Positions 32,701-43,821 of a DNA stretch of 64,000 nt are shown piece by piece. The notes beneath the pieces were generated by a model. That model was not told where the DNA came from. It saw nothing but the letters and a program-made list of their open reading frames with translations, and made no database searches. The DNA comes from Cyprinodon diabolis. Lineage: Eukaryota; Chordata; Actinopteri; Cyprinodontiformes; Cyprinodontidae. The number at the start of each line of letters is the position of its first letter. Position 1 is the first letter of the stretch. Made by a program: the position numbers and the translations under genes. The DNA lies in the NCBI GenBank assembly GCA_030533445.1, contig CM060065.1:7622474-7686473 (forward strand), given 5' to 3'.

Positions 32701-33438
32701 GAGCAGAGAAAGTGTGGACTGCTGGAAGAACTGTGGTGAACTGGTGAAAGAAAAGTGAAATGGTGCTCCAAGATGACCCTGCACATTTAGAGGATGTTTG
32801 GCTCAACCTGCTGCTGTGAAGCAGGATTCTCCACCATGAACAGAATAAAAAATAAATATGGATCCAGGCTCAAAATGAGCTCCTTGATATGAGCTTTAGA
32901 ATGGCTTAGTCTCCATTCAAACCAGGTTTAAAGCCTTGCAGGGCAGCATAAAGCCCACTGCGAACATTAAGACAGAAAAAAGAAAGGTGTTTTATAAAAT
33001 TTGTGAATCAGGAAATTGTCTATAAACCAAACTGAATAATTGTTGTTCTCTACTTCTAAACACTTTAGATTTTAAAATGTAAAAATTGTCCTTTTTTTTT
33101 AAATATATATATTTTTTTATTTTAAAAAATCAATGTATAACATGGATGCATAAACACCTAATTTTATTTCAGTGATAAATTCTGTTTAAAGTAACAGATT
33201 ATAATTAAAAATGTCTCTGGACCTCTACTGGTTGATGATTTTCTTTATTGCTCTAAAGCATATCTGGCTCCTGATAACAGCTTGTTTTCCTTTTTCAGGG
33301 CAACCTCGAAGTCTCCAAGACCTGTGTCGAATAAAAATCCGTCACTGCATCGGCCTTCAGAGCTTGAAATTCCTGGAGGATCTTCCCATTGCAAAAGTTA
33401 TGAAAGACTATTTAAAACATAAGTTTGACAGTTTGTGA
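26498..33438 (+). CDS. asb7: asb7, ankyrin repeat and SOCS box protein 7 (complete)
   Basis: Exons 26498-26708, 28737-29342 and 33299-33438 join in phase (1, 1) to 957 bp, 318 residues plus stop, the same length as human ASB7 and very similar to it throughout. Residues about 13-265 form ankyrin repeats (GWTLLHFSAAKGKERCVRVF, GFTALHYAAMHGRARIARLM, GWTPLHVAAHYGRDSFVRLL, TPLQLAIIRERSSCVRILLD, QTPLHLSALRDDVLCAQML). Residues about 273-318 are the SOCS box, with BC-box LQDLCRIKIR for elongin B/C and LPIAK in the cullin-5-box position. In mammals ASB7 is a substrate receptor of a CUL5 ubiquitin ligase; DDA3 is a reported target, linking it to spindle dynamics. GC content in exon 3 is far above the surrounding introns. 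Confidence 0.96.
26709..27522 (+). other. asb7 intron, left part
   Basis: Contains a CTCF-like CTGCCCCCTACTGG box at 26771 and a poly-A run near 27029. Otherwise unassigned. Confidence 0.5.
27523..28257 (+). mobile_element. hAT transposon fragment with BED zinc finger (TAGGGCTGGGCGAT ends)
   Basis: 735 bp with ends TAGGGCTGGGCGAT and ATCGTCCAGCCCTA, and a perfect 8-bp target duplication GGCTAAAC (27515-27522 and 28258-28265). It retains the N-terminal BED-type zinc finger of a ZBED/hAT transposase on the plus strand; the transposase catalytic and dimerisation parts are deleted. It lies in the first large intron of asb7 in the same orientation. Confidence 0.93.
27754..28014 (+). pseudogene. 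hAT transposase N-terminus, BED zinc finger
   Basis: From MKMLQQGEAEEI, a BED finger follows: SPVWQYFGHGKSDKKQTTVI, CKMC, and NLFYHQEYELC supplying the His/Cys side. In intact family members a second His follows closely and about 500 residues of RNase-H-like domain come next; here the frame stops after about 87 codons. The frame is open another 32 codons upstream without support. Confidence 0.8.
28737..29342 (+). CDS. asb7: asb7 core coding exon 2
   Basis: 606 bp, acceptor CTGCTCCGTACAG|CCGACC, donor GTCACCA|GTAAGT. It encodes most of the ankyrin array from ADPTVKDFIGG to DFLQEVT. It is strongly GC-rich at third positions. The only coding exon in the window above 350 bp. Confidence 0.95.
30190..30614. 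repeat. Foldback (inverted-repeat) element
   Basis: Arms of about 85 bp: CATAACATGTAGG...CACTGTCCCCCAAACATCCA...ATCTTTTAAAAACAAAGC (30196-30284) and its near-complement (30527-30614). The spacer of about 240 bp includes CpG-rich text. The element ends were not resolved. Confidence 0.75.
31978..32520 (-). pseudogene. Truncated Tc1-type transposon, transposase C-terminus
   Basis: The left end ACAGGTCCCTCTCAAAATAT is a typical Tc1-family terminus. Minus-strand codons 32400-32254 read RPNTVDELKAAMEASWASIT...MPRRIEAVISAKGFPNKY and stop, the classic Tc1 C-terminus. The catalytic part and the other terminus are missing. Different subfamily from the intact copy at 15962. Confidence 0.8.
32790..32885 (+). 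pseudogene. hAT transposase C-terminal remnant
   Basis: Plus-strand codons CCEAGFSTMNRIKNKYGSRL match the conserved start of the hAT C-terminal dimerisation region (ERGFSxMNRIK pattern). Sequence either side does not translate usefully. Confidence 0.5.
33299..33438 (+). CDS. asb7: asb7 terminal coding exon (SOCS box)
   Basis: Acceptor CCTTTTTCAG|GGCAACC. It encodes RQPRSLQDLCRIKIRHCIGL to HKFDSL and the stop at 33436-33438. Contains the whole SOCS box. Confidence 0.95.
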
Positions 33439-34346
33439 AGCAACAAAAGGACGAAGCGACGGTGACGAACTCTCTGTCAGACTATGCAAGCATTACGATT
33501 CAGCTCCAGGAGAAGCATCCTCTGCTCTGTTCTGTACGTGCTGAAGAAGAATTAGTCCAATCTGATTTCTTTTCCTTATCGATGCTCTATTAAGCCTTAT
33601 TTAACTTATTGCAGTTTCTGACAATTTGTTTTTTTTAGGACTGAAACCTAATTTGACTGCATTTGGCATTGTTCCCATAGTAATCACATTAACCTTTTAT
33701 TACTTTATTATAACCCCACTGGTGAAAGTTGAGAAATGGAGCATGGGCATGATGCCATTAGGATTTTCTGATTATTTTTCTCAATCTCCGAAATATGGAA
33801 GGTAGCTTTTTTATTTTTTAATATATATATACTTCAAGACTTTAACAGAAAATCAACAAAGATCCTGAGAACAAAAACCAGGATTCCTGCTGTGATCCAA
33901 CAGGAGTTTAAAATCTTAATCTCGTTTAGTCTGTGGAGGAATCTGGTCCCAAACACCGGAGGACTAGCAGAAGAGGAACGGTCCTTAAAAGTCTGTGGAA
34001 CGATTAAAAAAAGCGTAACAGTCATTAAAAAGTCTTTAAAGGCTTTGGAGTAAAAATCAATAAAAGGTGTGAATGACTCTGACAATAATTTTTACTAAGA
34101 AAATGTTGTAGTTGTTGAAATACTGTATGTACAAACTTGTCTTTTCTGGGGGTTTTGGTGCGTGTTCTTTTTTTATTTTTATATCATCCTGAATCTCAGC
34201 TGAAAGGCCTTTGGAGGAAACCGTTTAGATTTGTTCTTTTTTAGTTTGGGATTATGTGAAGAGGTGATGTGTAGTTAGTAACCTACCTGCAGTGGGTAAA
34301 TCCTTCATGACTTCGACAGAAATTGAAAGAATTAAGTTTGAATCAT

Positions 34347-34385
34347 CAGACGAGCCAATCTGTTAGCAACAGATTGGCTCGTCTG
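34347..34385. repeat. Perfect 18-bp-arm hairpin in asb7 3' UTR
   Basis: CAGACGAGCCAATCTGTT - AGC - AACAGATTGGCTCGTCTG: every base of the two 18-bp arms pairs, with a 3-base loop. No neighbouring repeat of the same kind in the window. Confidence 0.95.
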
Positions 34386-35243
34386 TTGCTAACTGTGGAC
34401 ACGTTGGAGGGTTTCTTCCACACTGTAAACATTACCTCTGCTAGGATCTGTTAGACGGGTTGTATTTTTAAAACGGCAGCGGTCCTTCTCGCTCTGGATC
34501 CGGTAATGACCGGTTAATCGTCCTCTAGAGAGTAAAAAAATGTCAGTAAGATGCCAATTGCTTTTATCTTCTGCACAGAACCCCTCCCCCTTTATATAAT
34601 AATATAAATATGTCATTTAGAGTTCAGATTAGTTAATTATTGAAAACATTGATGACTGGATGTGAGGAATATTTTCTAAAACTTAAACCATTTCCTATGT
34701 TTCCATCTTTTTCTCCAGGTGAGGTCAAGCAGGATGTTGACATTTTTAGTGAAGCTTTCTGAACAGCAAAATAAAGCCCTCAAAGGGTTAATCATTGTGG
34801 ATGTATTGATCCGCTTCATTTATGTCTAAGAACGTGTACCGAGTCCTCGTTAACAGAGGTTTATGAAATAAGTTAAGGAAACCCCAACTAGTTTTTAACA
34901 AAATCTTTTACAGCAGAGATCATTCGGTCTTCATTCGAAGAAGTCTGTTTCAGACGGACATATCAAAATCTTTTTTTCTTAGTGAACTGTAGTCAAACCT
35001 GTTGACCATATTCCCAGCCCACTTCCAGAGCAGCCATGTTTCAGGAGCACTGACATTCACAGCTACAGTCTGTGTAAATATATTACAGCATTTTTTTAAC
35101 AGAATTGGTTCAAGCAATAATCTCCTGTGTTCCCGACATTCTTTCGCAAGTCTTGTGAAACGTTTGATGTGAATTAAGTATTTCGTGTGTGAGTTCTTTT
35201 GTTTGATTTTGCATATGTTGCCTGTAATATATAATTTTTTGCC

Positions 35244-35249
35244 AATAAA
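35244..35249 (+). terminator. asb7: Candidate asb7 polyadenylation signal
   Basis: AATAAA within GCCAATAAAGGTCTG, followed at +20 to +40 by a T-rich TTGTGTCTTTTT stretch of the kind bound by CstF. Alternative at 34770. Confidence 0.4.
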
Positions 35250-35839
35250 GGTCTGTTCTTTCTTCAACCTCATTTGTGTCTTTTTAAGTGAATTTGTTCT
35301 TATAACCATCACCCTGACGCCTGCGGTATATGGAGTGAATTTGGTTTCCATTATTTCTGCAAAAACATAAAGGTTTTGAGAGGAATGTGTTTTTCTAAGA
35401 TTTTTTTTCACATTTGAATGGAAGAAAATTATTTTAAAATGTTTTCAGAAATTACATTTTCTTAATATTTTTTGTTTTCAAATTTCTCTTTTTTTTAAAT
35501 TACATTTTCTAGATTATATTCTGTTCACTTTGGGGGCAGGTGAAGGTACCAGACCTGCTCGGGGCCCCGCCCCTTATAACGTCAACATATGGCAACTCCA
35601 CTCAGACATACCGTATTGCACCTGTTTCTTAGGGATCAAATCTCTTGGAGTTTCAACATCTTATTAGCTATATTTGCTATTTTTTTACATTTCATTGGAG
35701 ATCTAAAGTAGCAGAAAGTAGAAAAAAAACTAGTTTGAATGCGCTTTTATAGCTCCTTACACAACCAAACTTTCTGGCCAAACAAACTATGGGCCAATAA
35801 AAGTGGACTAAACAGGGCTGGTGTGAATACAAGACTCAA

Positions 35840-36660
35840 ACTACTAATATGGCTAAGACTAAAGAGCCGTCCAATGACAGCAGTGAAAAAAGATCAATTA
35901 TTGGAGCGACTATCAGAAAATGGAAGAAGCTAAACATGACTGTCAATCACCCTCAGACTTGGGTCCATGCAAAATTTTACTTTGTGACATATACGGAATC
36001 AGACTAGAATTACACGGGAGGAGCTGGTCAATCACCTGTAGAGAGCTGGTACCACGGTTTTAATGGTCACTTTGGGTAATACACTAACACGTTATGGTTA
36101 TTAAAAATTGTAGCATGGAAGGTTCCCCTTCTAAACCTGTCTTCAGTTACATATGAACCCCATGGATAACCCAGAAGAGTAATGAGAGAATGTTTGTTTG
36201 GTCAGATGAGCCCGAAGTAGAAGTTTTTGGTCTTGGTTCACCTCGTGTCCTTACTGTGAAGCATGGGGGTGGCAGCATCATGCTTTGGGGATGTTTTTCT
36301 GCACATGGGACAGGAAGACTGCAGTGTATTAAGGAGAGGATGAACTGGGCCATGTAAAGAGAGATTTCGGGGAACAACCTCCTTTCCTTAGTTAGAGCTG
36401 TGAAGATGGGTCGAGGCTTGGTCTTCCAACATGACAATGACCTGAAGCACACAGCCAGGATAACCAATGAGTAAGAAGCATATCAAGGTTCTGGTGCGTC
36501 CTAGCCAGTCTCCAGACCTAAACCCAATAGAGAATCTTTGGAGGAAACTCAAACTCCATGTTTCTCAGCAACAGCCCAGAAACCTGACTGATCTAGAGAA
36601 GATCTGTGTGGAGAAAGGGCCAAAATCATACCTGCAGTTTGTGTAAACCTGGTTAAAAAA
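35840..36660 (+). pseudogene. Degenerate Tc1-family transposase
   Basis: Plus-strand pieces in order: MAKTKEPSNDSSEKRS...ATIRKWKKLN (DNA-binding part), [12 protein letters not shown] (first Asp), [19 protein letters not shown] (Gly box), [13 protein letters not shown] (second Asp), and [12 protein letters not shown] as a frameshifted catalytic Glu segment. Several stops and deletions. A different Tc1 subfamily from the intact element; termini not found. Confidence 0.85.
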
Positions 36661-37479
36661 TAGAGGAAACATTTGACCTCTGAAATTACAAATTGGACTT
36701 TAATAATATGGTGGATTTTAAGAGTTTGCCTGATTTACATAGTTTTCACAGTCTTTGGCCATAACACCGCTGAAGGAGTTTATTAAATGTAAAGATAATG
36801 CAGACAGGAGTGCATGAGCTACAGAAAGAGAAGACATGTTTATACTCAATACGCAAAATGTTTTGTCTGTCCAGGGTGGCTATATGTAAATACTCTCCCA
36901 CAAACAAAGAGATAATATCCTATGTACGGCTCTTAAGGCTCAGGCCAAACATTGGCTGTAGCCAAATCAAGTATGTGATGGTTTGTAGGGATGATACAGT
37001 TTTATTTAATTTTATATTTTTTTATACCGGGATAGAATTCTGTGTATGCGTGTGAGAGCATGATTGTGTTTGTCCTGCAAATTATGTGAATGTGTTGCCA
37101 GTTTGAGAGGGATTGTGTAATATTAGACTGAGTTTTAATGGGAACATTGTAATGATGGACATGGTGCAATGATTCATATGTGCAATTTGTGGAAAGTGTG
37201 CAAATAGGGGTGATGTGCAATGTCTGGAGTGTTTGATTGTGGAGGATGTGCAACGTGAATGTATATATGTCTGTGTAACTGTCTCTGCCTGACTCATGTG
37301 TAATCCCCGCCCTTTGGGATATCAGATGGAGAAAAGTGGTTAGCTATATCTGGTGTGTTTACATTCCTGTTTTTTTCTTTCATGACCATTAATATGCACT
37401 GTCCCATACAAAATAACAAAACAATAACATAAACAAAGGCTACTGAACCAAAGGTTTTTTGGATTATGTCTCTCACAGT
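36661..37479. other. Intergenic, no gene seen
   Basis: AT-rich. The stretch 37060-37290 is enriched in TGTG/GTGCAA words but is not a clean microsatellite. Nothing else recognised. Confidence 0.5.
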
Positions 37480-37519
37480 ACCATGGAGTATTAGGGCCAG
37501 GCTAGAGATTTTTTTTCTT

Positions 37520-38582
37520 CTATTTCAAAAATAAATATTAAACAAATAACGTTATGAGAATTAAGTCTATAAAATGATGAGAATAAAGTCGCAACAAAAA
37601 TAGTCATAAAATTACGAGAATAAAGTCTTAACATTATGAGAATAAATTAATAAAATTACGAGAACAAAGTCTTAACATTATGAGAATAAATTCATAAAAT
37701 TACGAGAATAAAGTCGTAACATTATGAGAATAAAGTAAATAAAATTATGAGAATGAAGTCCTAAAATTACGAGAATAAAGTCTAAATTCCGAGAATAAAG
37801 TCTAAATTACGAGGACAAAGTCATAATATTACAAGAAAAATCTCACAATGAGAAGAGTCATAAAATTACAAGAATAAAGTCGAATTATCAAGAGAATAAA
37901 GTCCTAAAATTACGAGAATAAAGTTGTATTATCAAGAGAATAAAGTCCTAAAATTAAGAGATTAAAGTCGTAATATTAGGAGAATAAAGTCGCAACGAGA
38001 ATAGTCATAAAATTCCGAGAATAAATTCCTAACATTATGAGATTAAGTAATAAAATTATGAGAATAAAGTCCTAAAATTCCGAGAATAAAGTCTAAATTA
38101 CGAGGACAAAGTCATAATATTACAAGAAAAATCTCACAATGAGAAGAGTCATAAAATTACAAGAATAAAGTCGAATTATCAAGAGAATAAAGTCCTAAAA
38201 TTACGAGAATAAAGTTGTATTATCAAGAGAATAAAGTCCTAAAATTAAGAGAATAAAGTTGTAATATTAGGAGAGTAAAGTCGCAACGAGAATAGTCATA
38301 AAATTCCGAGAATAAATTCCTAACATTATGAGATTAAGTAATAAAATTATGAGAATAAAGTCCTAAAATTCCGAGAATAAAGTCTAAATTACGAGAATAA
38401 AGTCTAAATTACGAGGACAAAGTCATAATATTACAAGAAAAATCTCACAATGAGAGGAGTCATAAAATTACAAGAATAAAGTCGAATTATCAAGAGAATA
38501 AAGTCCTAAAATTACGAGAATAAAGTTGTATTATCAAGAGAATAAAGTCCTAAAATTACGAGAATAAAGTTGTATTTTATGA
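37520..38582 (+). repeat. Left minisatellite arm with a higher-order period near 300 bp
   Basis: Built of GAGAATAAAGTCnTAAAATTAC-type units. A marker, TCTCACAATGAGA, recurs at 37841, 38132 and 38443, i.e. 291 and 311 bp apart, each followed by nearly the same text. This shows secondary amplification of a block of about 13 units. Confidence 0.85.
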
Positions 38583-38812
38583 CAACTCTTACAAGAAGCC
38601 CTTTCCTACCTAGAAAATGAGGAATGTTGAGCATCACGTGAAGTTATACTTTGGCTCAGGTTTGACAAATAAGTAAATCTTTTAGCACCAGCATCAAATT
38701 GGGCAGGATGTCAAAGTGAACTCAGGTTGCTGATTGGTGGAGCTGGTTGGCTGTCATATGCTGGTCGGAGCTCGAAGCTTTCTTTCTGAAACGGGTTGTA
38801 TGATGACTTCAT

Positions 38813-39335
38813 TCTCGTAAAATAGTCGTAATGCTATGACTTTATTCACCTAATGTTACAACTTTATTCTCATAATGTTACAACTTTATTCTCATAATGT
38901 TACTTTATTCTCATAATGTTAGAACTTTATTCTCATAATGTTAGAACTTTATTCTCATAATGTTACTTTATTCTCATAATGTTACAACTTTATTCTCATA
39001 ATGTTACAACTTTATTCTCATAATGTTACAACTTTATTCTCATAATGTTACAACTTTATTCTTATAATGTTAGAACTTTATTCTCATAATGTTAGAACTT
39101 TATTCTCATAATGTTACTTTATTCATATAATGTTACAACTTTATTCTCATAATGTTAGAACTTTATTCTCATAATGTTACTTTATTCATATAATGTTACA
39201 ACTTTATTCTCATAATGTTACAACTTTATTCTCATAATGTTACAACTTTATTCTCATAATGTTACTTTATTCTCATAATGTTACAACTTTATTCTCATAA
39301 TGTTACAACTTTATTCTGAAAATATTTAAACGTTT
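38813..39335 (+). repeat. Right minisatellite arm, 22-bp units
   Basis: Consensus CAACTTTATTCTCATAATGTTA, period 22 bp, with shortened units lacking the CAA (TTACTTTATTC). Reverse complement in kind to the left arm. Confidence 0.9.
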
Positions 39336-39400
39336 TTCTCGTAATGTTAATAAAAATAAAATGTAAAAAATCTCTAGCCTGGCCCCAATACTCCATTGTA

Positions 39401-41807
39401 CTCACAGTGGACCTGTACCTAAGATAAATATATCAGACTCCTCCAAGTGGAATAATTAGAAAAAAATCACAGGGTGTTTAAATACTTAACTTTCTCACTA
39501 ACTTTTTCTTTCCGTACAACAATAATGGAACAAGATTAACTCAAAAAGCGGCTCACAGGATAACTGAAGCCTGGACCGATTTCTAGGCTAAGTTAGGAGC
39601 ACTTTGACTCTGAGAATCTGTGATTACAGGCTCTGATCTTTTAGTCATAAATATACTTTTCTGTGAAACCCTTTATTTCTATTCTGGTCTTTTATAGTGC
39701 TTACTCTGTAAAATTAGATGAGGATAGAGTGATGGAGCTAACCATTGGTTACAGGAACACCTTCATTAAAACCATCAGAAAGACCTTCTTTGTTCCTTTT
39801 TCCTGCAGCTCATGACTTTTTTAGTGTTTATAACATGCCTCTTTGTTTTCTACGTCCCCTTCCTTTATGCCCCTTCATCTAAAGTACAGTCAGTGTGTTT
39901 TGAAAATACGAGAGGGAAAAAAAAGAAAGTGGTTCTTTGTTTTTATAAAAATTCAACACAAGGCAGTCGAATGTTCCTCCGCTGACCCCTGACAGCCGAG
40001 TGTCTCCTGGTTTCAGTAGAAATATAAAGAGTCCCTTGAGAAAGGCAGATGGAAAGGAGCCAACTGGCTACCCCTGGAATGCCATCTCATTTCCTGGAGA
40101 ACAAACACGTTTCCTACTCTACGGTGGGAATTTATACAAACGGAACGAACGTCTAAACAGGTCAACAAGTTGTAGAGAAGTGCTTCTAAATGGGATGTGA
40201 TCTCTTATCGTGGTTCCAAACCTGGACCACTTTACCTCATTTACTTAATTTACTGCGTTAAACAATTCATTGTTGTTTTATGGTAAGTATTCTCTTTATG
40301 ATTGTGTTGGTCTAGGGACTAAAGAAGAAAAATTTGCCATTGCTGAAATCATACTTACTTGCATTTTCATACATTTTGTTTCATTAAATTTCAACTCAAA
40401 CTGATACCTAGAAAAAAAACAGCCCTGAAATGATGAGCATGTATGAATTGAAGTTTTTAAACAAGTTGTACAGAACCAAAAAATCCAGAATGGAAGATCA
40501 TAACACATCACAGACTGAATTTGAATCAATCCGACTGAATTCATGCAATTTTAAATTAAACGCAGTAGTTTAAAATAGAAGTTCAAAAAATTTATATTGA
40601 ATGTAATGAGGCACTACATTCAATATAAATTTAATGTTGATTAATAATGATTTATTTATTTACTTTGAAAATGTGTTTTTTGCCTTTGTCATTCTGTTTG
40701 TCTTTTCTTAGTTTTAGTTCTATAATTCAATTTCAGCAAGAAAAAATAGTTTTATTGTGTCAAACAATCAGGTTCTTTGGCCACAGAGTAATTAAGCACA
40801 GATCATGTCACTAATCATGTCAAGCATATCGATGAGGAAATGCAAAACAGCGGATCACTGGCGGCGCACCATGCTAATTTTGCATCTTTCTCCAGTAGCC
40901 GTTACAGTTAACCCAAGCGTGTCTTCCTTTTTTTAATGACTACTCTTATACATGATCATTTGACCTTGGTAATGACATCTACCAAGGTCATATTTGCTCC
41001 TCTGCTGCAGCTTAAAATGCCATAATTAAATTTAACCTGATATTAAATGTTGACCCATGAATCTATGTTTAATTACTCTTTAGGTAAAGGACCCAGTGGT
41101 CTGATAGAAAAGAAACTGAACTGAATTTAAATTATAGAACTGAAAGTAAAAGCAGATACATTTAATTTTCAGCACAAAAACTACATTTCAAAGCAATCTG
41201 TTTCAAACCATTAAAATCAATTCTACTTTAAGTGAAATCAATATTGAAGCTGATTTATTTAATGTCAAATCAAGAAAATACAGATTCAGTCCTATTTCTT
41301 CACATAAAAGGTTAAAACTGGTCATAGAAACATCTGAAATCTAAAAACACAAAGCGCTCCCATTACTACAGACTGACTGCTTAACTGGCTGGATTGATGT
41401 GAATTGGTGAGAAACAACAGAGAGTAAAAATCCGTTCCTGACATCAAAGGATTACCATCTAACTTCTGTCAGCTTAAGCTGGGAGGGATGAGAGAGGCCT
41501 GCCAGGTAGACATGGATCCTTCCAGCAGCATCAGCTCTCACAGCACTCTGCACTGAATAGAGGTTGATGTCAAAATGTGCTCCTGTGATAAAACCTTGGC
41601 TAAACGCCGTGCCAAAAAGAAAACTGAAACCTCTATCGTCTAGGTTTGTATAGTATGCCCTAAATACTGTAGATTCTTATTCATTAGTTACAAAAACGGA
41701 CACGTTGGCCTTTGTTCAGTTGTTTAATGTATGTATGTTTTTGTCTCTAAACATTATTAAAAATCAATATCTCAGTTTTTGTTTGTTGGATAATGTTAAA
41801 ATAATTA
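39401..41807. other. Intergenic asb7-aldh1a3, no gene seen
   Basis: AT-rich sequence. I see a local inverted repeat at 40590-40637 (AATTTATATTGAATGTA ... TACATTCAATATAAATT) but no coding or repeat family call. Confidence 0.5.
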
Positions 41808-41972
41808 AAGTCGTAGGCAAGCGGCTGTTCCATCCGCATCTCTGAATTCTCCCGAGTGGTGCCCGACTTTATACGAGTGAAAAAAGTGAATGTGATTGGT
41901 CGATTATCAAGGGGGCGGGATTGTTGTGAATTCAGAAATGCAACGGTTGGAACAGCCACTTACCTACGACTT
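41808..41972 (+). mobile_element. Harbinger-like MITE, 165 bp
   Basis: Ends AAGTCGTAGG / CCTACGACTT with longer inverted repeats (GGCTGTTCCA...TCTGAATTC against GAATTCAGAAATGC...TGGAACAGCC) and a 3-bp TTA duplication at 41805-41807 and 41973-41975. TTA/TAA targets are typical of PIF/Harbinger. A related sequence lies at 62802-62870. Confidence 0.75.
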
Positions 41973-41975
41973 TTA

Positions 41976-43429
41976 AGTAAACAAGTTAACACTGTAATCT
42001 CAGCATACAACACCAACACTGGAAATGCAACACATTTGATAATCCTTTGAAAGAAGCCAAACATGGCTGAACATCTTAAGCTTTGCAGCTTAGCTGCCAG
42101 TTGTACCAGGTGTAATGTAAATTGATAGATATGATGCTACGCGTAGCATTTCTCCTCAGTAATAATAAAAGTAAGGAGAGCTGCACATCTCTAAACTGAT
42201 GCCACAGGCCCAATAGCAGCAAAGCGGTCTCAGTATTGATGAATGATGATGAACATCCAACCAGGACTGAAAGAGATCATTGAGACGAAAGGAGATTCAT
42301 ACGTCAGAAAGGAAAATTCACATTTGAGAGCTTAATCCTAATCAGAATCTGTGGCAAAGCTAGAAAAATTGATGTTGACATGAGTTTTCTTTCCAATCAG
42401 ACAAAGTTGGACCTAAAGAAGACCGACTAATAGCAAACATGAATATTTTTCTGAGTTCATATCTGAGACAGGAACTTTAGTCACAGACGTGACTGTTCTA
42501 TAAGTGGAGAGGCCCTCTCATCATCCATATTTTACTGAAGAGGAGATTGCAAAGTTCTGCCTGACTTCTCTCTTTTGTTCATTCTCGTTCATCCTGCAAC
42601 AAGCGGAGGAGAAACAAACTCTCATCAGGTCCTGAAAGGAGCCTTTGTCCGCCCCTGAACACCTGGACAGGGTTATCTTAATGCTTCCCTCCCCTTCCTT
42701 CTCCCACACTCCCCGGTTTGTCCATCTTTTTCAGTCTGAGCTGCCCCCTCAGAGCATACCTCTAAACTTTACACATAATCATGACTGTTAGCACTTTGAT
42801 ATTAAGGTCTGCAAACTCTGTTTTCCACAGGACTGAATGAAGAAATCAGGAGCAACTAATTAGAATGAATTTCACTTCATTTTTATTCCTGTTATTTTTT
42901 CAACATAAGGTTTAAATAAACAGATAATACAGTTAATCTGCTTTGCTTTTCTGCTCCTTTATGCATTTTCTTTCAAATTGTAAACATTTTTTAAAAACAT
43001 TTCTTTGAAATATCTTTTAAAAAAATGAAAAATATTTTAAAAAGTTCAATTTGTTTATTGGGGTCTAAATAGATTTTTCAACAACCAGGACTTCTTCACA
43101 TAAAAATACTTAAAAAGCTAATAGGTTCCAGGTCTACAGAGTAAAAACAATAGCCTTACACTGTTTATATCCTGTCACAAAGTATTGGTGCCATAACACA
43201 TTTCTTATTTCAATCGCAAAATAAGAGCAAAGTTGTAATATTAAGTGAAAACAGTTGCTTTAATGAGAAGGATAGGTCGGCCGAGCCAGATGAACAGACA
43301 GGAACCAGAACAAGATGAATGTCAATTTACACTAAACCAACAGAAAAATGAACGAGAAAAACATCCATATTTTCGAAATAAAAACTGAAAACACATGCTG
43401 AAATTAAAGGCTGTTAGGACTGATGTTAT
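41976..43429. other. Intergenic, no gene seen
   Basis: No repeat family, ORF or regulatory element that I can support. Confidence 0.5.
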
Positions 43430-43610
43430 TTCAAGCTACAGTGTGTTACAATTCACAACTTGGCACTTTACAGAGACAGTTCAACCAGATCATTCAGTCA
43501 AACTGAATCAAAGTTTTTTATCTAAGGAAAACCAGTTGATTGCATCGACTCATTGACTCTTCAGCAATCCCTCCTATATACAGTCCTACGCAGTCTAATT
43601 GAATGTTATT
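43430..43610 (-). repeat. LINE-like tail family C, truncated copy
   Basis: Minus orientation. Shares TATCTAAGGAAAACCAGTTG and ATTGCATCGACTCATTGA with the copies at 46757 and 60295, then diverges after about 43580. Confidence 0.65.
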
Positions 43611-43821
43611 TATAAAATCATCTACATAAACTAGATTTGCGTCGACAGGCAACCAGATAATCATTATGAAGATAAATTTTTCTCTGAGCAGACATCATTC
43701 TCCTGCGTTTGGTCCTTGCTTGTTTTGATCAGAGTCCCCCACAGCAGGGGGACGAATCACTTGGACAACAGAAGGAAGACGGCGTTCCTGAGCTCATGCA
43801 GGAGCAGGGGGAAATAGGTGT

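Larger units (their letters stand above)
29343..33298 (+). other. asb7 last intron (about 4 kb)
   Basis: Holds the foldback element at 30190-30614, a repeat fragment at 30858-30903, a CpG-rich block at 31680-31830 (CTGACGCGCTTGACGCGCC), a dead Tc1 end at 31978-32520 and a hAT transposase remnant near 32800. No additional exon is supported. Confidence 0.6.
33439..35270 (+). other. asb7: asb7 3' untranslated region (inferred)
   Basis: Follows the asb7 stop codon without an obvious donor. Candidate polyadenylation signals AATAAA at 34770 and 35244, the latter followed by a T/GT-rich stretch. The hairpin at 34347-34385 would be part of this transcript. The exact end is inferred. Confidence 0.45.
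37480..39400 (+). mobile_element. Minisatellite-bearing TIR transposon, copy 2 (8-bp target duplication)
   Basis: 1,921 bp. The ends ACCATGGAGTATTAGGGCC and, reverse-complemented, TACAATGGAGTATTGGGGCC are followed on both sides by AGGCTAGAGAT. Perfect 8-bp flanks CTCACAGT (37472-37479 and 39401-39408). The interior is almost entirely 20-22-bp minisatellite: left arm of GAGAATAAAGTC units (37520-38582), single-copy core (38583-38812) and right arm of ACTTTATTCTCATAATGTTA units (38813-39335). The arms are mutually complementary. No ORF. Target length and ends suit a hAT-like transposase acting in trans. Confidence 0.8.
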
